Under the pieces are notes generated by a model that saw only the letters and a list, made by a program, of their open reading frames with translations, was not told the DNA's origin and ran no database searches. A program made the translations under genes and the position numbers. 28,241 nucleotides of DNA, taken from the NCBI GenBank assembly GCA_015680685.1, contig MNCI01007673.1, forward strand, positions 510,591 through 538,831, written 5' to 3'. Shown here one piece after another: positions 19,661 to 28,241 of this stretch; the stretch's first letter is position 1; each line of letters begins with the position of its first letter. Origin of the DNA: Gnetum montanum. Lineage: Eukaryota > Streptophyta > Gnetopsida > Gnetales > Gnetaceae.

Positions 19661-20289
19661 AGTAATAAGTTCCATGCTTTGTGTATAATGATATGAGGTG
19701 CAACTCATGTAGAGAGTACAAAGTGTTAAATAGATAAAGTTCCAAAATATAACAACTATGTAGAAGAAGTGTATGTGCAAAAGTACATTTATGTAGGAGT
19801 CACCAAGTAGGAAAGAATCTAGTGGTTGACAACAAACAACAATTGCGCATATTAAATTTGCATGAAATAAGAAGATAGACTTATTAGATCTTATGTCAAT
19901 AAGTTGGATAAGATAGAAGAGGTGTGGAAAATCCTCTTCTAAGTAGGCCATGTAGAGAAAGTGAATATTGATTAAGGAAATTTGTACATTTCTAAATAAA
20001 TAGTGTTAAAACTAATAGAGATGAAATCACTATGAGAGTTACTAGAATATTTATTTCTTGAAAATGAAAAATCAACAATTATTAATATCAAACTAATAAA
20101 GGATTAGAAACAAAAGTTGGTTAAGGTGGTTAATAAATGGCCAATAGCCTTTACCTAGTATTATGATAATATTAGAACCATTGATCCATGTATGTGCCAA
20201 CATTGCATATATATGAATCTTGCAATGAATTCTAGGCACCAACCATAGTACAGGCTGTATCAAAAACTAAAGAAGGTCATCAAGTAAGA

Positions 20290-20720
20290 GATCAAGAAAC
20301 TACTCAAAGTGAGGTTTATTTATCCTATGATAGATAGTGAGTGGGCTAGGTCACTTGTCATCATGCCAAAGAAGGGAGCAAGTTGTTAATTTGCATAGAC
20401 TTTAGACTATTGAACATGACAATATTCAAGGATCACTTCTATTGTCATATGTTGACCAAGTTCTGGATACAATTACATGGCATAAGTGCTATATCTTTTT
20501 GGATAGTCATAATGGATATAACTAAATCGCAATTTCTCCTGAAGACTAGGCCAAAACAACTTTCATGAGTTCTTGGGGAATGTTCACATATAAGAAGATA
20601 CTCTTTGGCTGATGCAACACCTATACAACATTTCAACACCTCATCCTTAAAATAAGTTGAAAATGGTATAGAAGTCTTTATGCACAAATTCTCCACCTAT
20701 GACTTTAATATTAAACAAAG
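20290..20720 (+). pseudogene. Ty3/gypsy reverse transcriptase remnant
   Basis: Translated pieces include FILS.IVSGLGH and, in another frame, IYPMIDSEWARSLVIMPKKG and LICIDFRLLN. These match the RT entry I-Y-P-I-S-D-S-x-W-V-S-P-V-x-x-V-P-K-K and R-x-C-V-D-F-R-x-L-N. The next block (LDSHNGYN.IAISPED, AKTTFMSSWGMFTYK) follows the family order. The active-site motif, normally EVFMDDFSVYG in this lineage, reads EVFMHKFSTYD at 20671-20703, so both aspartates are gone. Stops and frameshifts confirm a dead copy. Confidence 0.85.
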
Positions 20721-21089
20721 AATTGGACTATTTGGAGTAGGCGCTTAAAAGATGTGTTGAGATTAATTTAAACTTAAACTAGAAGAATAGTAACATGATG
20801 ATCTAGAAGGACATCATCCTAGGGAATCCTATCTCATAAAAAGGAATTAATATGGATTTAGAAAAAATTAAAGTAATCCAAGTTATTACATAAAGGTCTT
20901 AAACTATGAAAGAAGTGAGTCTTTCCTTGAACACACTAGCTTCTACTTATGATTTATTGAGAATTTTTATAAGACTGTCAAGTCATTGGTGGAGCTCATC
21001 AAGAAAGATACATAATTTATCTAAACATAGCATTGTAAAGAGGTTTTTGAGTGCCTCAAGAAAAGACTTATAAAAACTTACATTCTATG

Positions 21090-21410
21090 GGTACTTGACT
21101 AATTCAAGCCTTTTCATATCATGACTAATGCATAAAACTATGCTATGGGGGCCATGCTTACATAATTAAATGATAAAAAATGTTCTTATCATATTAATTA
21201 TGAAAGTAGAAGCATCAAAGGTGCACAAATCAATTTCATCATGATAAAGGAGTTAATGGTAGTGGTGTATGAACTTAAAAAGTTTAGGCACCATGTGTTT
21301 GGTTATCTTATGTTTGTGTATATTGACAATAGAATGATGTAGTTCTTTATTTACAATTCAATAGTAAGTCCTTGTATCATTTGATGGCTATAAATCCTAC
21401 AAATGTTTAA
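21090..21410 (+). pseudogene. RNase H remnant of the gypsy element
   Basis: FKPFHIMTNA, a stop, then NYAMGAML corresponds to the start of gypsy RNase H (F-x-x-x-C-D-A-S-D-x-A-x-G-A-V-L). The catalytic D is changed to N. INFIMIKELMVVVYELKKFR and HHVFGYLMFVYIDN follow, the usual E-K-E-L-L-A-V-V-x-A-x-x-K-F-R and V-x-T-D-H blocks. Confidence 0.75.
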
Positions 21411-21689
21411 TATTATAATAATTGATAAAATGGAAATTAAGAATGTTTTAGCAAATCATCTATCTTAGTCATAATAGAATGATATTGCTAATGAAAAACC
21501 CTTATTTGATTAATTCCTAGATGAATCTTGATTTGCAAATGTTATTACAATGTTTGAATTAGCAACCACTCCATGGTTTTTTTATTACCTTAGTTACTTA
21601 AAAGAGAAGAAGGTTCCTACTAAATTGGACAAACATAGGACATAAAAAATTATACACCAGGCCAAGTGCTACATGGAAATAGAGGGAAA

Positions 21690-22700
21690 CTCTCAAAAAT
21701 CTATGCAGATAACTTGATCTATTGGTGTGTACTAGAGGATAATCAATTAAAGGCTCTTTAGGATATTCATGAAGGATCTTATGGTGATAATTACACTAGA
21801 AAATAGAAAACCATAAAAATATTTATATTTGGATATTTTTGGTCCATACTCTTTAGAGATGTGCATCAATTTTCTACATCATGTAAGCATTGTCAAAGAG
21901 ATGGTAAGGTATCTATTCATTTTGAGGAATTGTAGTAGTGAATCCAAGCACTAGAGCCATTTGATCTTTAGGGAATTAACTTCATGAGGCCCATCATCTC
22001 TTCATCAAATGGGAAAGCATATAAAGTTCTTGCTATAGACTATTATATAAAGTGAGCCAAAGTAGTTGTAGTCATAGATTGTACTATAATAATTGCTATT
22101 AAATTCTTTAAGTAGAAAATGATGAATAGATTGCCATGTAATGCATGCTTATTTTAGAAAGTATCACATACTTCATTGAGGTAACATTCAAACAACTCAT
22201 GCAATGTTTAGGAGTGAACTAAAAATTGATCACCCATTCTTATCCCTAAACTAATGGCTAAGATGAAGTCATGAATAGGGAGATCACTAGAATCTTAACC
22301 CTTACTATCAGTATATATAGAAAGGATTAGAGTACGAAGCTCAATGATGCCTTATGGACATATAGATCTACAAAGAAAATTTCTATAGGGTACCCTTCCT
22401 ATGAATTAGTGTACAAAAAATTACCAAAGTTGCTAATTCAAGTGGATCTCTATACACTAACCACTATATATGACTTAGACCTGGATCTAATTGCAGCATT
22501 ATGAGAATGAATAATAAATCATATGCTACATGAAAATTTCATGACTTATATACAACAAAGTCTATAAAATCTATAATAAGAAAGAGAATGATATAAAGAT
22601 TAAGTATCAGAAAATATAGCTAGGGGACAAGGTTCTATATCATAACCCAAGTCATATGCCCTAATGCAAAAAATTTTAGGTACTTTGGAAGGTATCGTAC
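21690..22700 (+). pseudogene. Integrase remnant of the gypsy element
   Basis: The zinc-binding part is seen as DIHEGSYGDN...FGYFWSILFRDVHQF followed by CKHCQRDGKVS (about 21760-21915). The core begins LEPFDL, a stop, then GINFMRPIISSSNGK, where the family has L-W-G-I-D-F-M-G-P-F, so the catalytic D is N. Near 22230-22290, YP.TNG.DEVMNREI matches H-P-Q-T-N-G-Q-V-E-V-x-N-R-E-I. LNDALWTYRS and KVLYHNPS-like pieces follow to about 22660. Confidence 0.8.
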
Positions 22701-22920
22701 ATTGTCCATGTAGTTTGTTAATTAGGTGCCTTATAAATATGTCACTCTTTGAATCCATAGAAGTTGAAATTGCTCAACTTATAAGAAATAAAACCTTTGA
22801 GGGAATCCATGAAAGCCATTCATACCTTAATGCCTATTATAACCTCTATCTCTCACTCTATAATCTCTTTGGATCTTATTCATGGGGGAGATATCTTAAT
22901 TTATAAGCTAAATGACATTT

Positions 22921-23356
22921 ACTCTTTTTTTTACAAGTTTTTGTCATTTTTCTATTTTTCCTAAATTTTTCTAATTATTTTCTATTTTCAGTTCTTAGTA
23001 CCTTTTATATTTCTTGCTAATTTTCTATATAATTGGATCATTTACTTATGATTTTTTAAATATTTTCTATGTTTTTGTATTAATAAATTACTAAGCATGA
23101 TGTAGGAATCAACATCATGCATTGGACTTTTGTTCTATGGTATCAATATATAAATGAATGATTACATATGACATATAGACTTCACCATCCATCTCTCCAT
23201 TTCTATAAATAAGTGATGCTTGTTATGGGAGTAATGTGGTTTATATCACATTAAAATCTTTAATTAACCTAGGATCACTATGCTTAAAAAGGAGGAGGAA
23301 GGACCAAGATGGTATGGCTATGAGAGGGCATTATGAATAGAAGCTTGCTTTGAAGA
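22921..23356. other. T-rich sequence between gypsy body and next LTR
   Basis: No coding trace. A purine run AAAAAGGAGGAGGAAGG lies at about 23287-23303 and could be another polypurine-like tract. The five bases GAAGA before 23357 are the candidate target duplication of the inserted minus-strand element. Confidence 0.4.
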
Positions 23357-24164
23357 TGATGAGTGGCGAGGTACCCCTACACTCAACCATACAAATATGA
23401 GCGTTTCATGCACGATCCGGTCGAACTCTATAGACAGACTAGTTGTGATATCTAGATAGTTATCCTTCGGTCGAAGTTTGCTGTCTTCCCATTTGGACTA
23501 GTGTTAACTCTGTTACATATGGTTTAGTCCAAAGTGAGGTGTATGATGTGTTTCTATGCTAACACTACTCCTGAAGACAATGGAAGATAATATTAACTAA
23601 GCTAAGAGAGAAAGGATGAGAGAGAATCTAAGCTAGCCTAAGTGCGATGAGCATCCATTCCTCAATCATCCGTACACATCTTGGACCTCATGCATGACTA
23701 CCACTAGGATTACCAAGCATAGATCCTAGGTACGCTACTGGTTTGCCAATTAGTCACACTTAAATGCTCGAGATCAAGTTGTACTCATTTCGCATTTAAT
23801 AGAAGTTTATGGTAAAGAGATGTTAACTACAAAAGCAATAAATAACAATAAAAATTAAATAATTAAACTAAGTGAATGCTACAATGATGAAGTAATCTCA
23901 ATCTTTATTTCCGGTCATGTGCGTGTCTAAGTACGTCACACTTGAATAAGCAGTAAAATTATAATCACCACACTATGGGCATGCACTGGAAGGAAAAGGG
24001 TTGAGAGAAAGAATAAGTAAAACTTAACACTTAAACTAAGAATTGAAAAATTGATGCCTATTGAAGCTGTCTACCTCTTATTTATAGATGAGGAGACAGG
24101 CTGTGATATCGCGTGCATGATATCGCATGCGAAATATCGCGGTTAACTAAATGGCGACTCATCA
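23357..24164 (-). mobile_element. 3' LTR of minus-strand element C (same family as A and B)
   Basis: This runs from TGATGAGT at 23357 to ACTCATCA at 24164, 808 bp, with 8-bp perfect inverted ends. It aligns with the element A LTR over nearly its whole length (for example GAGTGGCGA, ACAGACTAGTTGTG, GTATGATG, TCATGTGCGTGTC and CTTATTTATAGA). Immediately beyond the right edge, the minus strand reads CATGGGGGTA before the LTR start. That is a polypurine tract and marks this as the downstream LTR of an element lying to the right. No primer site adjoins the left edge, which agrees. A TATA box (24089-24080) and two GATATC palindromes (24105, 24119) sit in U3. Confidence 0.85.
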
Positions 24165-24175
24165 TACCCCCATGA
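24165..24175 (-). other. Polypurine tract of element C
   Basis: The plus strand reads TACCCCCATGA directly after the LTR edge, so the minus strand has TCATGGGGGTA just before TGATGAGT. This is where plus-strand DNA priming would start in reverse transcription. Confidence 0.55.
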
Positions 24176-24346
24176 CTGAGTGAAAAATCATCCTCAAGTT
24201 ACAGTGAGAACAAGCTCCATTGATTACACAGTGGATAGGTACGGGATTATTGGATGGTGAAAATGGGTTTATGCTACAGTGTGGAATCAAAAAAAAAATT
24301 GATACACAGCACAAAGAATGTTCTATAGCTACAAAATTGGTGGAAC

Positions 24347-27132
24347 TCATGTAGTTCCTAGTGGTGGTGGCTCCTCCATAGGTGCTTTCCCCTTGTCTTG
24401 TGCTCTAGGTCTTAGGGCTTGATGACGTTGAAGTATGGCCTGGAGTTTCTCCTCTTCAGTCCAGGGATCTTGTGCCATCCATGCTAATGTTCCAATGTTT
24501 GATGGAGTTGGCACTTCGCATGGGCAGAGTAGTTGCAGAAACATTTCATTTGCCTTAACTTACTAGGGTGCAAATACTTGTCGTTCCTCCTCGTAGGCTC
24601 TGGCTTTGTCTCTGTATTCTTGGAAATTTGCAAGCCATCGAGCTAAATATGTTGCAACACCTTTTTATCCATGGTAGCTTGCTTTCACCACCTCATGTTT
24701 AGAATTTGCAATCTCCAATTTTTGCAATATCTTCTTGCATTCTGAAAATTTTGTTTCATATTTGCTATAGGTGGTAGCTACCTATTGTTCAAGCTCTGTC
24801 CTCAGGTGCCCTACTATTAACATGGTAAGGCTGGCATACCACAGGTTTGCCAGGTCCATGTATTCTATAAGATCCTGGATCTGTAGGTCTCGGTTCTTAA
24901 CTTCTACCTAGTGGGCAAGTGCATATGTGTCCAATATGGCCCGCCAGTCAGTGGGTTGAGCATTGATAGCATTGATGTGGGCCTTGGCCATATGGATCTC
25001 CTTCTTAAGGATCTGTTTGTACATCCCCACTTGGTCCCGAAAGTGCTTCTTTAGCTTTTCATGCTGTTTAGCCTCATTTTGCCACACGCTTGTTTCAATA
25101 GCTATCTTTTGGCGAATGGCGTGTACCTCCTCCATTGAGAGGTTCGATTCTCCCTGGCTAAACAGCTCATGTCTTGGTTGACCCAGATGAATTGTTCTCG
25201 CAACTGATGAAAGTGTTCTTCAAGAACATTTTTTTGCTTCTCCACGGAGGTCAACTGAAGGTTGTCGGCAACAATCTGCTTATTTTCCTCTTGTAAGGCC
25301 TTGAGTGCCTTGTTATGCGCATGAGTTTGCACTTGTGCTACAGAGGCATCCCAAATAGCCTTCTCTTTTTCCTCTACCACCTTCTTATTCTCTGTTAATA
25401 GCTTAGTGAGTTGCTCAGTTTGAAAAGTGTCCAACTGGTCTGTGAGAATGAATTGCAAAGGGTCCCGCTATGTTGCTTGTAGGTCCACAAGCTTTTCTTG
25501 CAATTTTTGCACCTCTGCTTTAGCATGCTTGACCCTCACCTCTGTCAAGACCAGCCTCCCTTTAGTGGAAATGAGGTCTGATTGAATTGCTATAACATCT
25601 TGAGGGATGTCAAACAGAGACGTCATTACTTGTCCTGTTTGTAGCAATCGATCAAGTGCATCCTCATATTTCGCAGGAGTCATTGAGGTTCTGGCCAAAG
25701 TTTGAGCATCCCGAGCTTCTGTGAGATCTACTGGTGGAACAACAGGTACATTAAACAATTCTTTAATGTGGTCCATGACCACTTCTACGGATCATGCTGC
25801 ATCCTAGTGTTGCATGACCACCACTGTGGCCCCTTCACTAGTTTCTAACTACACTTGGAAAGATGCAGCGTTTCCCGAGATCTATTGTGACCAAGTACTT
25901 TTGCATCCTTCTATATGGATGGACACCTCACCCCTTGTGCAATCGAAATAGATCATGGGATGTATGACATCATCAATGATGTGGAAGATATTTGCGTCAT
26001 CATGACTTCCCCAACTGACCATCTTAGTGAGGGCCCTGAGATGGCTCATCGACAGTCTGTAATCTTGCAGTGGTGGTTGATCTTGGCCTGTGCTAGGCCT
26101 TGCTTCTTATTGTTGGCTGGGTCCCATTCTTGGAAGTTGGATGGGCCCTGCAAGTTGAGTTGCAGTTGGTCTAGCTGTCTGTTCTTTTTCTTGTTCTGGT
26201 CCCAACGTCTCACCAGTGATTTTCCTTGTAGCTGGTGGCTTTAACAATTCAGCATATGAAGCATTCTAGGCTTTTTAGAGGGCATCATTAGTGTATCCTC
26301 TAATACTAGCAAGTTGGCACAACTTCCTGATAAGACAAGGGAAGGGTAAGGCAAGTTTCCTTGTCTTCTATTCCTCCAATTGCCTTAGGATCTCTGTGAA
26401 ATATAGATGAGGTAGGTTAGCATTAACCTTCCCCATAAGCACTACACATCCCATTGCCACATATGTTGAAATCCTTTTTAGGCCCTTTGTGGGGAAGAGG
26501 TGATATGTTCCAATTTTGAAATAGATCCTCTCTTCTATTGTCAACTCTCCAAATGTCTTATCTTTGCCATATTCCCTCTCCAACCAAACTCGTCATGCAT
26601 CAGGGTCTAAATAGGTGGATAACTGAGCAACTTTGGGTCCTATATTTGGAAGGTTTAATACTTTTGAAATGGCTTGCATAGAGAAATTAGCTATCACACC
26701 ACAAATGTTAATAGTGATGCCTTGTTCTCTATTGTGCCAAAACTGGTATGTTTCCCCTAGGTACCAAGCATTGCTTGCAAAGAGGATAGGCCATAAGGGA
26801 GACCCTTTAAGGTGGTCCCTAACGGCCTCAGGAGAAAATTCTATAAAAGATTCAAATTTTAATTCCACAATCACCACAGTGAATGTGAACCTTTCGTGAA
26901 TAGCCTGAACACAATCCTGGGGCAATGTGAGATGTTGTCCCTATTCAAGCACAACAGTAGCTCCTCCTTCAGCTTGCCCAAACTGTACAGTAGTAGGGTC
27001 TTCTTGATGGATACTAAATGATTGTTCCTCCTACTCTGTGTGTTGTCTGGTAGGGACTTGTTCTTTGCCTCTCCTAGGTCGTTTACTTCCACCTTGAGCA
27101 GGACCTTCCTATTGTCCACGTTTTGGGGCCAT
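24347..27132 (-). pseudogene. Gag-like plant transposon protein with coiled-coil half, broken
   Basis: One frame can be followed from an ATG at 27132 (MAPKRGQ, then a basic RPRRGKE stretch) to about 25110. It then shifts by one base and continues to a stop at 24347, about 928 codons in all. Residues ~70-290 include EFSPEAVRDHLKG, GVIANFSMQAISKVLNLP, GELTIEERIYFKIGTYHLF, VAMGCVVLMGKVNANL and LPFPCLIRKLCQLASIRG. These resemble the 'putative plant transposon protein' domain (PF20167 type). The second half is rich in K, E and Q with heptads (AKAEVQKLQEKLVDLQAT; LTKLLTENKKVVEEKEKAIW), a long coiled coil. Thirteen stops interrupt the first frame before the shift, nine of them TAG. It lies between the 3' LTR of element C and a TATA promoter. 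Its exact role in the element is not known to me. Confidence 0.7.
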
Positions 27133-27199
27133 CTGCAATCACACGGGGTCAAGCGTTAGTGAGGTTGTTTCCAAAATTAAGTTATACCTGATTGCTTAC
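27133..27199 (-). other. Possible short intron just before the pseudogene ATG
   Basis: Read leftward, TTAAG/GTAAGC at 27200/27199 is a good donor. GTGTGATTGCAG ending at 27133 is a good acceptor directly before the ATG. The 67-bp length is near the lower limit for plant introns. It could be chance. Confidence 0.3.
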
Positions 27200-27625
27200 C
27201 TTAATTAATTTATTTAATCTCTGTGTGATGTTTCCCAAAAGATTATAATAGTGAGTCTATTTTACTTAGGTGGTTTCCAATGTTAATTTCCTAGTGTACC
27301 TAAAGGGATGAAATTATTTTCGGCACAATTATTCTAAATGTTATAGCTAATTACCCTTGATAATGTTCTTCAGGTGATGATAAATTCCAAAAAAATTATG
27401 TGCTATTCAGCATGTGTCCCTACCCCACAACTATGCTGAACACTCCGAGTTCAAGCAGGTTCAGATGGAATTAAAATTGGAGTACCAGCGAGCAAGATAT
27501 AGGTAGAAAAGTAAGGGTCGCACAATCGCAAGTTGTAGAGAAAAATTCGAAAAAATCCCCCACGTGAATTATGGAAAATGATGTTAAGTGTTGTAGTGGG
27601 GGGGTGTTGTGTGGACGGCTCTTCC

Positions 27626-27699
27626 CTATTTATAGTCGGATGGGACACGATATTGTGTATGATACATTGCGTATGGGATATCGTGCGCCTAGTGATATT
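27626..27699 (-). promoter_or_regulatory. TATA promoter with GATATC/GATATT elements upstream of the pseudogene
   Basis: The minus strand has CTATAAATAGGGAAG at about 27635-27621. Further upstream (higher coordinates) are GATATT at 27649, GATATC at 27677 and GATATT at 27694. This is the same arrangement as in the LTRs of elements A and C, although the surrounding sequence is not alignable with them. About 500 bp of leader separates it from the ATG at 27132. It may be the U3 of a different LTR, but no LTR edges or primer site are visible. Confidence 0.5.
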
Positions 27700-27710
27700 G
27701 GGCACAATGA

Positions 27711-28086
27711 AAGATACCAAATTTTTAAGGTATTTATATATATATTTTTTGAAATTGACATTGTAAACTTAGGAAATTGGGCTATTGTTAAGAGGTTCTA
27801 CAGTAATTTAATTAGTTCAAAAGGCACAAATAATTATGATGGTGTGGAATTTATCGATAAGGACCTCGGATGGGAGAAAAAGGCTATGTGATGGTTCATA
27901 GGAATGTTGAATCGGAGGGATAGTAATAAAGGAAAGAAAATCATTGGCAATATGCTAAGGGTAATAAATGGTGTGTGGAAGATGGTTCATGAGTGCAAAT
28001 TACAAAAATTACGCTAGTGGGTCCTCCCCAAAGCAGGTTCCAACCTTTAATGCCCTTGCATAACCACACTTAAAAGTGTCTATGGG
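27711..28086. other. AT-rich sequence, no gene recognised
   Basis: A 106-codon frame ends at 27891 but has no recognisable motif. Nothing else can be supported. If 27200-28000 is an LTR, this is its upstream part. Confidence 0.4.
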
Positions 28087-28241
28087 AACTTGAAGGGTTA
28101 AATGTAATCCACACTGATTCCACAAAACACACACATGTAAATATCACCGGAATGAGGTAAGAATTCTATGCTATATGAGNAACTTGAAGGGTTAAATGTA
28201 ATCCACATTGATTCCACAAAACACACACATGTAAATATCAC
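28087..28241. repeat. 61-bp duplication flanking an unresolved base
   Basis: 28087-28147 and 28181-28241 are identical except for one base (CCACACTG versus CCACATTG). Between them lies 33 bp and a single N at 28180, and the second copy begins right after the N. This could be a true 94-bp tandem repeat or two contig ends that overlap but were not merged. Confidence 0.85.

Larger units (their letters stand above)
16541..22920 (+). mobile_element. Decayed Ty3/gypsy (Athila/Tat-like) retrotransposon body
   Basis: Traces of Gag, aspartic protease, reverse transcriptase, RNase H and integrase follow each other on the plus strand in the Ty3/gypsy order. Each is broken by many stops and small frameshifts. 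From 16541 to about 17900 only hints of a polar Arg/Asp-rich segment remain (17380-17470). A possible polypurine tract, CATGGGGGAGA, lies at 22879-22889 just after the last coding trace. No clean LTR pair can be drawn; the 5' side runs into tandem repeats. It is much older than element A. Confidence 0.75.

Noticed and set aside
27133-28000. 5' LTR of element C matching the 3' LTR at 23357
   Set aside because: I could not align the two beyond the TATA and GATATC words. No TGATGAGT edge or tRNA-Asp primer site is present here.

Overview
This is a stretch of plant nuclear DNA, most likely from a seed plant with a repeat-rich genome. It holds one ordinary multi-exon nuclear gene surrounded by decayed retrotransposons. 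The plant signs are a Ty3/gypsy family primed by tRNA-Asp, an Athila/Tat-like gag-pol, a plant-type LINE zinc-binding domain, a gag-like 'putative plant transposon' ORF, and short exons with GT-AG borders. I cannot name the species.

Layout. (1) 1-2558: two related minus-strand LTR retrotransposon ends. Element A has the open start of a gag gene (347 to the window edge), a tRNA-Asp primer site (471-488) and a 5' LTR (490-1377). Behind it is the more decayed element B, with a leader remnant, primer site (1684-1701) and LTR (1703-2558). (2) 2763-3107: a minus-strand LINE reverse-transcriptase fragment. 3530-3740: a tRNA-like SINE candidate. (3) 4100-12060: the only host gene, on the plus strand. 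It encodes NSE4, the kleisin of the SMC5/6 complex. It has seven coding exons (6838-11711, 533 aa), probably a long 5'-UTR intron, one apparent GC-AG intron and a 2.7-kb intron. Its first coding exon adds about 235 residues made of seven degenerate ~34-aa repeats. (4) 12957-14090: 3' end of a LINE with a frameshifted zinc-binding domain. (5) 14100-16540: AT-rich tandem repeats (66-bp and ~390-bp units). (6) 16540-22900: a heavily mutated plus-strand Ty3/gypsy gag-PR-RT-RNaseH-INT. (7) 23357-24164: a third LTR of the same family as A and B, with a polypurine tract, so it is the 3' end of a minus-strand element. Next to it is a long minus-strand pseudogene (27132-24347) with a plant-transposon-like N-terminal domain and a coiled-coil C-terminal half. 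(8) 27600-27710: a TATA promoter upstream of that pseudogene. The window ends with a single N flanked by a 61-bp near-identical duplication.

The host gene acts in SMC5/6-dependent genome maintenance. Everything else is transposon material in different states of decay. The points most worth a second look are the repeat-built N-terminus of NSE4, its GC-AG intron and out-of-frame C-terminal tail, and the GATATC palindrome arrays placed just upstream of TATA boxes in otherwise different retroelement promoters.
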